Below are positions 8,689 through 17,367 of a stretch of DNA of 64,000 nt, in pieces. Position numbers and translations under genes: made by a program. How positions within the stretch are numbered: the stretch's first letter is position 1; every line of letters begins with the position of its first letter. The notes under the pieces are model-generated. The model was not told where the DNA came from, searched no databases, and saw nothing but the letters and a program-made list of their open reading frames with translations. The DNA is from Coriobacteriaceae bacterium AM100-PB1-1D-6A (GTDB lineage Bacteria; Actinomycetota; Coriobacteriia; Coriobacteriales; Coriobacteriaceae): NCBI GenBank assembly GCA_027660625.1, contig JAQDNC010000010.1, positions 1-64,000 of the forward strand, in the 5' to 3' direction.

Positions 8689-10047
8689 TTACTTGTCTTT
8701 GGGCGCGGGGTGTTTGCAGACCACACTCATGTAGATCATACCGAGCACGGCAGCGGTGACCGAACCGGCAAGGATGGCGGCCTTGGCGGCCAGGACCTCA
8801 AACTGGGCCGTCGGGAAGGCAAGGCCGCTGATGAGGATCGACATGGTGAAGCCGATGCCGCCCAGAATGCCCACACCGGCAATCATGTGCCAGTTAACGT
8901 TATGCGGCAGCTCGCAGACCCTAAACTTAACCAGGGCAAACGTCATGCCAAAGATACCAATCGGCTTGCCCAGCAGCATGCCAAAGTACACGCCGAGCGT
9001 CACCGGATCGGTGAGCAGCGTGCTCATGTCCACGCCCACTAGGCGAACCTGTGCGTTCACGAACGCAAAGATCGGCAGAATCACAAAGTTGACCGGCGTG
9101 GAGATCAGACGCTCCATGCGGATGAGCGGCGGGGTCACGCGGTGCATGACGCGCTCGACCCTGGTGGTCGAGACGGTAAAGTCATGCTGGCCCAGGATGT
9201 GTGCCTCGTCGTCGTAGCGGTCATCAAGCAGCGGCAGGCACTCGCCCAACCAATCGGTGAGGCTATCGAGCTTGACGCCGCACTTGGCCGGGATGGTAAA
9301 GGCCAAGATGACGCCGGCGAGCGTGGCATGTACGCCGCTCTTGAACATGCAGAACCACAACAGCAGACCCAGTACCGAATACGGGGCAAGGCGGTAATGC
9401 TGCGTCTTGTTGAGCCACACGAGCGCGCAGGTCACAAGCGCAGCGGCGCCCAACCAAAACGGATTGGGGCTCTGACCGTAGAAGATGGCGATGGCGGCGA
9501 TGGAGATAAGGTCGTCGGCGATGGCGAGCGTCGAGAAGAACACGCGCACGCCGTTGGGCACGCGGTTGCCCAAAAGCGACAGCACGCCCAGCGCAAAGGC
9601 AATATCGGTTGCCATGGGGATGGCCCAACCGTTGCGGGCGCCGGCATGGTTAAAGATCAGGTAGATGCAGGCGGGAACGACGACGCCGCCCACGGCCGCC
9701 AGCATGGGAAGCATGGCCTGACGCGGATTCTTGAGCTCGCCGACCGTCATCTCGTACTTAAGCTCAATGCCCACCAACAAAAAGAAAATCGCCATGAGGA
9801 AGTCGTTGACGAAAAGTTCAACGGTAAGACCGGCCGTAAGGTTGCCCAGACCCACATACAGCGGGGTCTCCAAAAAGTGATGGATGGCCTCGTAGGCATC
9901 GGTATTGGCGCAAATGACGGCGGCGATGGCGGCGATGACCATAACCGCGGCGGAAATCGTGCCGTTCTCGGCGATGCGCTCCCAAATGTCGTGACGTTCA
10001 AAGCGCTTGCGCTCACGGACGTTGAACAGCTGCTCGGTTGCTGCCAT
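8689..10047 (-). CDS. nhaA: Na+/H+ antiporter NhaA
   Basis: NhaA exchanges cytoplasmic Na+ (or Li+) for protons at alkaline pH. The 452-aa protein has about 12 hydrophobic segments and the ion-binding Asp pair in LAIADDLISIAAIAIFYG, equivalent to D163-D164 of the E. coli protein. AFALGVLSLLGNRVP and FLLVGIELKYEM are further family motifs. It has an extra hydrophilic loop between the halves (LDDRYDDEAHILGQ). AAAGGAG precedes the ATG. The 5' leader contains a terminator-like stem that may regulate it. Confidence 0.95.
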   Translation of the reverse strand: MAATEQLFNVRERKRFERHDIWERIAENGTISAAVMVIAAIAAVICANTDAYEAIHHFLETPLYVGLGNLTAGLTVELFVNDFLMAIFFLLVGIELKYEMTVGELKNPRQAMLPMLAAVGGVVVPACIYLIFNHAGARNGWAIPMATDIAFALGVLSLLGNRVPNGVRVFFSTLAIADDLISIAAIAIFYGQSPNPFWLGAAALVTCALVWLNKTQHYRLAPYSVLGLLLWFCMFKSGVHATLAGVILAFTIPAKCGVKLDSLTDWLGECLPLLDDRYDDEAHILGQHDFTVSTTRVERVMHRVTPPLIRMERLISTPVNFVILPIFAFVNAQVRLVGVDMSTLLTDPVTLGVYFGMLLGKPIGIFGMTFALVKFRVCELPHNVNWHMIAGVGILGGIGFTMSILISGLAFPTAQFEVLAAKAAILAGSVTAAVLGMIYMSVVCKHPAPKDK

Positions 10048-10061
10048 GGGCGGCTCCTTTC

Positions 10062-10118
10062 ACGGGAAAGCTCCCGTCTTAAAAAAGCACGGCCCGCCCA
10101 AGTGGCGGCGCCGCGCTC
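10062..10118 (-). promoter_or_regulatory. Attenuator-like structure in the nhaA leader
   Basis: Read on the minus strand, a GC-rich stem (arms GCGGCGCCGCC and GGGCGGGCCG) is followed by six T's about 35 bases before the nhaA start. A second small stem, ACGGGA...TCCCGT, then lies next to the ribosome-binding site. A terminator upstream of the gene it would control suggests attenuation or a cation-sensing riboswitch. The ligand cannot be assigned from the sequence. Confidence 0.45.
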
Positions 10119-10253
10119 TAACGTATTACGCTTGCATCTAGCCTACCCTGCACGACAAGCACGCAGGCGTGGCCGAAAAGCGGAACCACAGGTTGAACAT
10201 TATTTGCTCAACGGCACGGGCACGCCTGTCCAAGAGACGACGCGGCGCATGCA

Positions 10254-10294
10254 CAAAAAACGACCGGAGCGCGGGGCGTCCGCGATCCGGTCGT
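10254..10294 (-). terminator. Intrinsic terminator after ppaC
   Basis: On the minus strand the arms ACGACCGGA and TCCGGTCGT enclose a GC-rich loop and end in TTTTTT, 20 bases downstream of the ppaC stop. Confidence 0.8.
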
Positions 10295-10313
10295 GGCGTT
10301 TGGTCAACTAAAC

Positions 10314-11237
10314 CTAGCAGGCGGCCATGATGGGGGCAGCGACCTGCTTCTTACGGGAGAGGACGCCCGGCATCCAGACGCCGTCGTGCTCGTCGGCAAT
10401 GCCCAGACCCTTCTGAGCAGCCTCGGTCTCGCCCTCGAGCAGGACCTGCGAGCCCTCCTCCATGATGTCGGTGATGCACAGGACAATGCCGTCGGCACCC
10501 TTCTCGGCGGCGTAGGCGCGCATGGCCTCGCGGATCTCGTCAATCATGCCAAGCGCACGGCTCTTGTCGACGGTCTCGTACTGGCCGATGAGCAGCTTCT
10601 TGCCGGCGGGCTCGAACATCTTGATGTCGTTGCCGACCATCTCGGCAGCGGTGAAGGAGCCGGACGGGCGGGTAAGGAAGACCTCCATGCCAAACTTGAC
10701 CGGGTCGACGCCCACCTGCTCGCCGAGCTTGGCGGCGACGGCGCGGTCGACATCGGTGGTGGTGGGGCTCTTGAGCATGAGCGTGTCGGTCATCATGGCC
10801 GAAAGCAGCAGCTTGGCCTGGACGTCGGAAAGCTCAACGCCGAGCACGCCGGCGAGCTTGGTGACGATGGTGCAGCTGGAGCCCCAGGGCAGGCAGATGT
10901 AGTGCAGCGGGCCGGCGGTCTCGAAGTCGCCGATGCGGTGATGGTCGACAACACCAAAGACCGTGGCGTCCTTAAGGCCGGCGACGGACTGGGCGGACTC
11001 GTTGTGGTCGGTGAGGACGACGAGCTGACCGGCCTCGACGGACTCGATCACGCGGGGCTCGGCAATGCCGGCATCGGCGAGCAGCTTGGCGGACTCGGCC
11101 GGAAGCTGGCCCAGAGCGCAAGCCTCGTAGGTGTTGCCGGCATACTCAACCTGGTTAAGCAGCTGGGACAGGACGACGGCGCTCATGATGGCGTCGTTAT
11201 CGGGGTTCTGGTGACCAAAGACAAGAACGTTTGCCAT
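10314..11237 (-). CDS. ppaC: Manganese-dependent inorganic pyrophosphatase (family II)
   Basis: This enzyme hydrolyses pyrophosphate to drive biosynthetic reactions. The 307-aa protein is a DHH/DHHA2 phosphoesterase: GHQNPDNDAI at the N-terminus supplies the first metal ligands, the DHH motif appears in GVVDHHRIGDF, and the C-terminal DHHA2 motif SRKKQVAAPI contains the substrate-binding SRKKQ signature. The length is typical. No CBS insertion is present, so it is not the nucleotide-regulated form. It is monocistronic with its own terminator. Confidence 0.96.
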   Translation of the reverse strand: MANVLVFGHQNPDNDAIMSAVVLSQLLNQVEYAGNTYEACALGQLPAESAKLLADAGIAEPRVIESVEAGQLVVLTDHNESAQSVAGLKDATVFGVVDHHRIGDFETAGPLHYICLPWGSSCTIVTKLAGVLGVELSDVQAKLLLSAMMTDTLMLKSPTTTDVDRAVAAKLGEQVGVDPVKFGMEVFLTRPSGSFTAAEMVGNDIKMFEPAGKKLLIGQYETVDKSRALGMIDEIREAMRAYAAEKGADGIVLCITDIMEEGSQVLLEGETEAAQKGLGIADEHDGVWMPGVLSRKKQVAAPIMAAC

Positions 11238-11358
11238 GGATATCCTCCACTTGATATGTGTACTTGGACGTAGCTATGGTAGCACGCCGATGCCGAGCCT
11301 TCGCAGACGGAAGGGCCACGGCATATTTTGTGGCAGGTATGGGGGCCAAGGCTGTCCC

Positions 11359-11393
11359 TTTTGCACCATGTTGGTGCAAAGTAACCTGACCCC
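11359..11393. repeat. Dispersed repeat, family C, copy 1
   Basis: A hairpin TTTGCACC-ATGTT-GGTGCAAA is followed by GTAACCTGACCCC. The GGGGTCAGGTT...TTTGCACCAA part recurs inverted at 21514-21536. It is intergenic between ppaC and the glucokinase gene. Confidence 0.6.
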
Positions 11394-11403
11394 CTTGCAC
11401 CAG

Positions 11404-12357
11404 CTATTTACCGGCGGCGCGCAGGGCTACGTAGGCGGCACCGATGATGCCGGCGTCGTTTCCGAGCGAAGCGACCTTAATGGGCGTCTCGCGCGAGGCG
11501 GAAAGCGCGTAGCGCTGGAAGTGCTCGCGAACCTTATCGAGGTAGACATCGGCCGAAGCGGACGCGCCGCCACCGATCAGGAACATCTCGGGGTCGACCA
11601 CGTTGGCGATAAGCGCCAGGGCGCGGCCAAGGTAGTCAGCCATGGTATCAGCAGCTGCCAGCGCGAGCTTGTCGCCCTCGCGGCAGGCCTGGAACACGTC
11701 CTTGGAATCGGAGGGGCCGGTGAGCTCGATGGGCTCGACGCCCGCCTTCTTGCACTCGGCCAGGTAATTGCTCACCACGCCGGTGGCGCTGGAATACTGC
11801 TCCAGGTGGCCATGGCCGCCACAGCCGCAGGTGCGCTCCTCGGCCGGGTTCAGGCACATGTGGCCAATCTCGCCGCCGGCACCCACAACGCCCGATACCA
11901 CGTCGCCGTTAACGATAACGCCGCCGCCCACGCCGGTACCGATGGTGACCATCACCACGTTCTGCACGCCCTTGGCAGAACCGAGCCAGGCCTCGCCCAT
12001 GGCGGCGGCGTTGGCATCGTTCTCATACTTAACGACCGCATCAGGGCAGTGCTCCTGGATGGCGATCTTGAGCTCGGGCAGGTTAATGGCAATGTTGGCC
12101 TTGACCTTGGCATCGCCCGACGCCGGGATGGGGCACGGAACGGCCAGGCCAATGCCTGCCACAAAGGCGCGCGGAATCTGCGCCTTAGCGACCACCTGGT
12201 CGATAGCCTCGGTCACCGCGGCAAAGCCCGCAGCGTCAACGATGGGAGGCGTGGGCACGCTGGCCTTGGCCAGCAGATTGCCGTCCTCATCGAACAGGCC
12301 CTCCTTAACCGAAGTGCCGCCGACGTCGATGCCGATGTAGTACTGCTTGGGTTCCAT
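11404..12357 (-). CDS. glk: ROK-family glucokinase
   Basis: This 317-aa sugar kinase opens with the phosphate-binding motif YIGIDVGGTSVKEG. The ROK signature follows in the second domain (MVTIGTGVGGGVIVNG, then GEIGHM), and a zinc cluster of the CGCGGHGHLE form follows. ATG 12357 fits an AAAGGTGGG upstream. The gene lies just downstream of the PTS beta-glucoside genes, beyond a terminator. The 6-phospho-beta-glucosidase releases free glucose, so a glucokinase completes the pathway (inference). Other ROK kinases (fructokinase, ManNAc kinase) cannot be fully excluded by eye. Confidence 0.88.
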   Translation of the reverse strand: MEPKQYYIGIDVGGTSVKEGLFDEDGNLLAKASVPTPPIVDAAGFAAVTEAIDQVVAKAQIPRAFVAGIGLAVPCPIPASGDAKVKANIAINLPELKIAIQEHCPDAVVKYENDANAAAMGEAWLGSAKGVQNVVMVTIGTGVGGGVIVNGDVVSGVVGAGGEIGHMCLNPAEERTCGCGGHGHLEQYSSATGVVSNYLAECKKAGVEPIELTGPSDSKDVFQACREGDKLALAAADTMADYLGRALALIANVVDPEMFLIGGGASASADVYLDKVREHFQRYALSASRETPIKVASLGNDAGIIGAAYVALRAAGK

Positions 12358-12426
12358 GGGGGCCCACCTTTCTCGTTTAAACATTGCCTGTATGGTACCG
12401 CTCCCAAAGCAAAAACCTACCAAAAA

Positions 12427-12450
12427 GGGACAGGTTTGTTTTGGCAGGTT
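12427..12450. repeat. Dispersed repeat, family B, copy 1
   Basis: GGGACAGGTTTGTTTTGGCA followed by GGTT matches the two arms of the inverted pair at 16306-16391, with a few substitutions. It lies in the leader of the glucokinase gene. Confidence 0.55.
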
Positions 12451-12501
12451 TTATCTGGGAAAACGCGCGGCACCAGCCAACAGGTCGCGTAAGCCTTCGC
12501 C

Positions 12502-12540
12502 AAAAACAAAAAGCGCCGAGAGGCGGAGGCTCCCGGCGCC
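12502..12540 (-). terminator. Intrinsic terminator after the PTS operon
   Basis: On the minus strand GCGCCGGGAG pairs with CTCTCGGCGC, followed by TTTTTGTTTTTG. It lies 58 bases after the IIA stop and separates the PTS genes from glk. Confidence 0.78.
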
Positions 12541-12598
12541 CGTGAAAGGGACTGTATTGTCTGTTGGACTGCACGGTCCGTCGCGGCGATAACGCCGG

Positions 12599-12931
12599 CT
12601 AGGCCTTCAGTGCCTGCAGCCGCTTGTGGACCTCGATGAGCTCCGTCGCCATGACGCGCATGGTCTCGGTGCCTGCCATCTGGTCCTCGGCATGCAGCAG
12701 AATCAGCGGGGCCTCGCCGTTACGCTCGCCGTTGGCCTCCTTCTTCAGAAGCCCCATGTGAACATCGTGGCCACCGTTATAGGCCTCGTCGCCCTGCTTG
12801 ATAAGCTCCTCGGCGGCGTCAAAATCGCCCTCCTTGGCCTTTTGCACGGCATTGATGTACATGCTCTTGGCGGTACCGACGTAGCTGATGATCTCGAAGC
12901 AGGTCATCTGCAGTTCGTTCATATCCTCCAT
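12599..12931 (-). CDS. PTS lactose/cellobiose-type EIIA component
   Basis: This 110-aa all-helical EIIA accepts phosphate from HPr and passes it to EIIB. The active His lies in LILLHAEDQ, within the family pattern for PTS_IIA lactose/cellobiose proteins (HxxHLMGLLKKE-like helix before it, LHAEDQMAGTE). The start is ambiguous: GTG 12940, ATG 12931 and ATG 12922 are all possible, and the GGAGG is too close to the last one. It lies directly after EIIB with almost no gap. Confidence 0.92.
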   Translation of the reverse strand: MEDMNELQMTCFEIISYVGTAKSMYINAVQKAKEGDFDAAEELIKQGDEAYNGGHDVHMGLLKKEANGERNGEAPLILLHAEDQMAGTETMRVMATELIEVHKRLQALKA

Positions 12932-12940
12932 GCGGAGCAC

Positions 12941-13243
12941 CTAGCCCATCACGCTGACGCAGTGGTCGATGATGCCGGCAGCGTTCATGCGGCCGTAGTC
13001 GACCATGTTGATGACCTCGACCGGAAAACGACCGGCGGCCTCCTTCTCAAAATCGCCCTTGGTGTAGCCGATCTGCGGACCAAGCAGCAACATGTCGCAC
13101 TCGTCCAGGTGATCGTGGGCCTCGTTCATGGGACGAGCCTCGACCTCAATATCCAGACCACGGTTTGCAACCTCGGCCTGCATCTTCTGGACCAGCAGGC
13201 TCGTGGACATGCCGGCATTGCAGCAGAGCATGATCTTCTTCAT
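12941..13243 (-). CDS. PTS lactose/cellobiose-type EIIB component
   Basis: This 100-aa EIIB carries the phosphorylated Cys in the N-terminal P-loop MLCCNAGMSTS. It relays phosphate from EIIA to the sugar during import by EIIC. A strong AGGAGG precedes the ATG. It lies between EIIC (gap 161 bp) and EIIA, in the order C-B-A on the minus strand. Confidence 0.95.
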   Translation of the reverse strand: MKKIMLCCNAGMSTSLLVQKMQAEVANRGLDIEVEARPMNEAHDHLDECDMLLLGPQIGYTKGDFEKEAAGRFPVEVINMVDYGRMNAAGIIDHCVSVMG

Positions 13244-13344
13244 GGTTTCCTCCTTATAACTGCGCGGCGCGCAGACGACAACTGGTTGTATTCCTTGCGG
13301 CTATTGTGCCCGCTCCCCTGTATCTTTACGCAAGGGAGAGAGCC

Positions 13345-13375
13345 GCGGGCACCGGCACCGCGTACCGGCGCCCGC
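13345..13375. other. GC-rich hairpin between EIIC and EIIB genes
   Basis: GCGGGC(A)CCGG pairs with CCGGCGCCCGC around a short loop. There is no T-tract, so it is not a standard terminator. It could stabilise the EIIC message or separate expression of C from B and A (inference). Confidence 0.4.
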
Positions 13376-13404
13376 AAAGGTGAAAGGGACGAACGTTAGG
13401 CGTT

Positions 13405-14748
13405 CTACTCGGCGAGAGCCTCCTGCTTGGCGATTGCCTTCTCGGAAATCTTCATAAAGGGCAGGTAGACGGCCATGCCAATGACAATCTCGAGAGCCTG
13501 CCACACGCCGGCGCGCCAGTCAAAGCCCGTAGCGAGCAGGGCATTGATGACGGGAGGCATGGTCCAGGGCACCTGGGCGATGCAGGGGCTGATGATGCCT
13601 GCGCAGGTAAGGCCATAGGTGATGCCGATGAACAGATCGGGAAGAAGGACGAACGGGATCATGAGCGGCAGGTTGTACACGATGGGGTAACCGTAGATAA
13701 CCGGCTCGTTGATGTTGAACAGACCAGGCAGGATAGCCATCTTGGAAACGGTCTCGGAAGCCTTGTTCTTGGAGAACAGGAGCGTGTCGAGCAGAAGCAT
13801 GAGGGTGCAGCCCGAGCCGCCGATGAGGGCGAAGCTGTTAACGATCTGCATGTTCATGTAGTGATCGGGCTGGATGGTGCCACCGGCGGCAAAGGTAGCC
13901 ATGTTGTCGACGATGAGCATGGTCAGGATCGGCTCGACGGTAGCGCCAGAGATGGTGGACTGGTGAATACCGACGCAGAACAGCAGGTTAGCAAGGGTGT
14001 AGATGAGGATAACAGCCCACGGACCGGCGTTCATGATGCTCTTGAGCGGGTTGGAGATGCACGTGGAGATGATGGTGCACAGATCGGTGCCGGCGCACAC
14101 GGCGAGCAGGGCTGCGGCAAGAGCGAAGATCGCGAGGTTGAGCAGCATCGGGATCATGACGTTGAAGGAGTTGGAGACCGCGGGAGGCACGCCCTCGCCC
14201 AGCTTAACCTTGAGCTTCTCGACGCCAGAAATCTTGATGAAGAGCGAGACGGAAAGCAGGGCGATGATAATAGCCGAGAACAGACCGTTGGTGCCGGTGT
14301 TGGCAGTCGAAAGGGCGCCCGTGACCTCGGCGGAGGTGATCTTGTCGGTGAGCAGCGGGCTCGTGGCGGCAAGCGAGGCGGTGATCTGCTGCGGCATCAT
14401 GATGACGAAAGCAGAGATAGCGACGACCACGCAAGCGAGCGGGTTATCGAAACGCTTGTTCTTAGCGAGGCTGTAGCCAATCAATCCGGCCAAGATAATG
14501 GCAGAGACGTTGAGGGTGCCCAGCGTAATTGCCGAACCCCACGTCTGAAGGTTGGCAAGGCCCGCCGCATCGAGCGGGAACAGAGGGAACACGACGTTGT
14601 TAATAAGAACCGCGATACCCGCAAGGATATAGAGCGGCGTGATGGTCGCGAAGGCGTCACGCAGGGAACGCAGGTGAACCTGGTTTCCCACCTTCGCAGA
14701 GACCTCGGCAAACTTGTCGAGGAAGCTCTTTCCGTTGTCACTGGCCAT
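13405..14748 (-). CDS. celB: PTS cellobiose-type EIIC permease
   Basis: This 447-aa polytopic membrane protein transports and phosphorylates a beta-glucoside. It has about ten hydrophobic segments, a typical opening (SFLDKFAEVSAKVGNQVHLRSLRDAF) and the family segment NINEPVIYGYPIVYNLPLMIPF, which contains the conserved NEP. It is in an operon with the upstream 6-phospho-beta-glucosidase and the downstream EIIB and EIIA. The cellobiose family fits, but the exact sugar is inferred from the glucosidase. Confidence 0.93.
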   Translation of the reverse strand: MASDNGKSFLDKFAEVSAKVGNQVHLRSLRDAFATITPLYILAGIAVLINNVVFPLFPLDAAGLANLQTWGSAITLGTLNVSAIILAGLIGYSLAKNKRFDNPLACVVVAISAFVIMMPQQITASLAATSPLLTDKITSAEVTGALSTANTGTNGLFSAIIIALLSVSLFIKISGVEKLKVKLGEGVPPAVSNSFNVMIPMLLNLAIFALAAALLAVCAGTDLCTIISTCISNPLKSIMNAGPWAVILIYTLANLLFCVGIHQSTISGATVEPILTMLIVDNMATFAAGGTIQPDHYMNMQIVNSFALIGGSGCTLMLLLDTLLFSKNKASETVSKMAILPGLFNINEPVIYGYPIVYNLPLMIPFVLLPDLFIGITYGLTCAGIISPCIAQVPWTMPPVINALLATGFDWRAGVWQALEIVIGMAVYLPFMKISEKAIAKQEALAE

Positions 14749-14868
14749 GATTGCTCCTAACTTTCAAATCCGGCCTTTTCCTATGCGCACGGTGGTCTGT
14801 CGCCCTCTGCCACCAGATGTGCCATGTGTTGCGCGCAGCGGCGCGCGGTCTGGGCGTTCGCCCGTTCG

Positions 14869-16272
14869 CTAATCAACCACGTGAGTCGTGGCGACCTGCT
14901 TGAGCCAAGCTGCCGACTTCTTAAGGCGGCGCTTGTAGCCGTCCATAAGGTCGACCTCGACAAAACCGTAACGGTTCTTAAAGGCATTCGCCCAAGACCA
15001 GTTATCGATGACGGCCCAATAATGGTATCCACGGCACTTGGCGCCCTCGGCAATTGCCTTGGCAACCCACTCCAGGTGCTGGCGTACAAAGTCGACGCGG
15101 TAGTCATCCTGGATGGTTCCTTCGGCGTCTCGGTTCTTGTATTCGTCCATGATGCCGATGCCGTTCTCGGAAACGAACCACTCAAGATCGGGGTAGTTCT
15201 TAGCGCAGTCCATGCCAAAGTCGTAGAGGCCCTGCGGGTAGATCTCCCAGCCGCGGCTCTCGTTCATAACGGCGTCGGGCCACACGTACTCGTCGGCAAA
15301 GTGCGGCAGACCGTACTGGTCGATCTTGCTCGCCGGCGCCTGAACGCGCGTGGGGTGGTAGTAGTTGCAACCGAGCCAGTCGACAACACCCTGCTTAAGA
15401 ATCTCTTGGTCGCCGGCACGGAACGGAAGCTTAACGCCGCCCTCGGCCAGGCTGTCGAGCACGTCGGCGGGAAGCTCGCCCTTGGTAATGAGGTCGAGCC
15501 ACCAGCGGTTGTTGATGCCGCTGGTCATACGCACGGCCTCGAGGTCCGCCTCGCTGGGGTTCTCCTTGGTGTAGACCGGGGTAAAGCAGTTGATCATGCC
15601 GATCTTGGCATCGGCGCGAATAGCGCCCTCGTCATAGGCGCGACGATAGTTGGCCACGGCCAGCGCGTGCGCCAGCGAGATGTGATACTGCACGGTGCGG
15701 GCGCGGTTGAAGTCGTGGAGCTGCGGGAACCACACGCCCTCCTGATAGCGCTGCTCGGGCTCGACGATGGGCTCGTTAAAGGTGAACCAGTACTTAATCT
15801 CCTGGCCAAACTCGTGGAAGGCGACGTCGGCGTAATGTGCGTAAGCCTCGACAACCTCACGGCTCTCCCAGCCGCCACGGTTAAAGAGGTAGGTGGGCAT
15901 GTCAAAGTGGTACAAGTTGACAAACGGCTCCAAGCCGGCTTCGCGAGAGGCGCGGAACAACTCGTGATACCACGCGGCACCTTCCTCGTTGAGGTTGCCG
16001 TCGGCATCGAGCAGACGGCTCCACTGGATGGAAGTGCGATAGGTATCCAGACCCAAGTCCTTCAAAATGCGAAGGTCTTCCTGGTACTTGGCCATAAAGT
16101 CATTGCCGGCGTAAGAGCCAACGCGGTTGTAGAACGAACCCAGATCCTGGATGGACCAGGTGTCCCACAGGTTCTCGAGCTTGCCGCCCTGGTTCCACTG
16201 ACCCTCAGTCTGCGGGCCGGACATAGCAGCGCCAAAGAAGAAGTCGTTGGGCAGCTGATACTGTGCCATCAA
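14869..16272 (-). CDS. 6-phospho-beta-glucosidase, glycoside hydrolase family 1
   Basis: This 467-aa TIM-barrel enzyme splits 6-phospho-beta-glucosides into glucose and glucose-6-phosphate. The acid/base Glu is in WFTFNEPIVEPEQRY (about residue 167) and the nucleophile Glu in WFVSENGIGI (about 368). The opening QLPNDFFFGAAMSGPQTEG and YRTSIQWSRL are GH1 signatures. It is the first gene of the leftward operon bgl-IIC-IIB-IIA. The divergent GntR/UTRA regulator lies 301 bp away, and the space between carries candidate operators. Confidence 0.95.
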   Translation of the reverse strand: MMAQYQLPNDFFFGAAMSGPQTEGQWNQGGKLENLWDTWSIQDLGSFYNRVGSYAGNDFMAKYQEDLRILKDLGLDTYRTSIQWSRLLDADGNLNEEGAAWYHELFRASREAGLEPFVNLYHFDMPTYLFNRGGWESREVVEAYAHYADVAFHEFGQEIKYWFTFNEPIVEPEQRYQEGVWFPQLHDFNRARTVQYHISLAHALAVANYRRAYDEGAIRADAKIGMINCFTPVYTKENPSEADLEAVRMTSGINNRWWLDLITKGELPADVLDSLAEGGVKLPFRAGDQEILKQGVVDWLGCNYYHPTRVQAPASKIDQYGLPHFADEYVWPDAVMNESRGWEIYPQGLYDFGMDCAKNYPDLEWFVSENGIGIMDEYKNRDAEGTIQDDYRVDFVRQHLEWVAKAIAEGAKCRGYHYWAVIDNWSWANAFKNRYGFVEVDLMDGYKRRLKKSAAWLKQVATTHVVD

Positions 16273-16305
16273 AGTCCTCGCTTTCGTGTTCTAGAGCTTC
16301 CGGTT

Positions 16306-16391
16306 GGAGACGGGTTTGCTTTGGCAGGTTATCCGGCGCGGGCGCGCACCGGCCATACCGATATCCAACCCGCCAAAACAAAACCGTCCCC
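16306..16391. repeat. Dispersed repeat, family B, inverted pair
   Basis: Arm 16306-16330 (ending GCTTTGGCAGGTT) and arm 16367-16391 (AACCCGCCAAAACAAAACCG, then TCCCC) are imperfect 25-base inverted repeats separated by 36 bases. It occupies about a third of the 301-bp gap between the GH1 gene and its regulator. Confidence 0.65.
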
Positions 16392-16452
16392 AAACGGTCG
16401 ATCCTGTTGTGCGGAAGGATTCCGTTCGTTGCTTAAACTATAGCGCTCTAAT

Positions 16453-16544
16453 TTTAAAAGTAAAGCGTCTTTTTCTTTTTTCTTTCTCGAACTTCTTAGA
16501 TAAAAGTAATATGGATGCCCTGTTGAGGGTTATACTTACTTTTT
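16453..16544. promoter_or_regulatory. Candidate operators of the GntR/UTRA regulator
   Basis: The motif AAAAGTAA occurs at about 16456-16463 and 16502-16509, and its complement TTACTTTT at 16536-16543. All three lie in the AT-rich divergent promoter region between bgl and the regulator. AT-rich, partly palindromic half-sites of this kind are usual for GntR/HutC-type repressors. Assignment to this regulator is inference. Confidence 0.45.
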
Positions 16545-16573
16545 GTATTCATATATGTTGGAAAGGAGGTTCC

Positions 16574-17293
16574 ATGATTCCCAAATACGAGGCGATAGCT
16601 GCAGATATTCGTCGAAGTATCGAGGATGGCGCTCTTAAACCGGGCGACAAGCTTCCCACCGTCGTTGAGTTCTGCGAGCTCTATAGCGTTTCCAAAATCA
16701 CCGTCAAACGAGCTATCGAGCAAATCACCGAGGAAGGTCTTATTACCAGCCGTCGTGGATCGGGTACCTACGTTAAGGACACGGCGGGGCTTCCCGGCCA
16801 GGCGTTTTTCCAGGGCAAAAACGACCGTGCCCAGGGTTTTTCGTATGAGCACCGCGGGGAGAAGGTGACCTCGGTGGTCTACGATTTCTCGATTGTTAAT
16901 CCACCAGCGGACATCGCAGCCCAGCTGGGAATTGCCGAGGATGACTTTGCCTATCACATCGTGCGCGTGCGTCAGGCCGATGAGAAGCCCATCGTTATCG
17001 AGTACACCTACATGCCGCTCGAGCTGATTCCAGGCCTTAAAAAGAAGGACCTGTACGGATCGGTCTACCGCTTTATCCGCGAGCAATGCGGGCTGAAGAT
17101 TTCGAGCTTCCACCGCACCATTCGCGCCGTGGCAGCAACCGAGGAAGAAGCCGATCGCCTGGACACCAAACCTGGCTCTCCCCTGCTCGAGCTCACCCAG
17201 ATTGGCTTTTTGGACAGCGGCGCGGCCTTTGAGTATTCGGTCTCGCGCAACGTTGGCGACCGCTTTGAGTTGCACAACGTAACGTTGGCATAG
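16574..17293 (+). CDS. GntR-family transcriptional regulator with UTRA domain
   Basis: This 239-aa regulator has an N-terminal winged helix (IPKYEAIAADIRRSIEDG..., recognition region SVSKITVKRAIEQI, wing GLITSRRGSGTYV) and a C-terminal UTRA ligand domain of about 140 residues. Start ATG 16574 follows AAAGGAGG. Position and family make it the likely regulator of the divergent beta-glucoside PTS operon, sensing a phosphorylated sugar such as glucose-6-phosphate or cellobiose-6-phosphate (inference). Confidence 0.93.
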   Translation: MIPKYEAIAADIRRSIEDGALKPGDKLPTVVEFCELYSVSKITVKRAIEQITEEGLITSRRGSGTYVKDTAGLPGQAFFQGKNDRAQGFSYEHRGEKVTSVVYDFSIVNPPADIAAQLGIAEDDFAYHIVRVRQADEKPIVIEYTYMPLELIPGLKKKDLYGSVYRFIREQCGLKISSFHRTIRAVAATEEEADRLDTKPGSPLLELTQIGFLDSGAAFEYSVSRNVGDRFELHNVTLA

Positions 17294-17367
17294 GTTTTTG
17301 TAGTCATCCGGGCGCTCGCTTTGAACAGTTTTACGCAGCGGCCGCGCAACACCATGGGGGTATGAAC

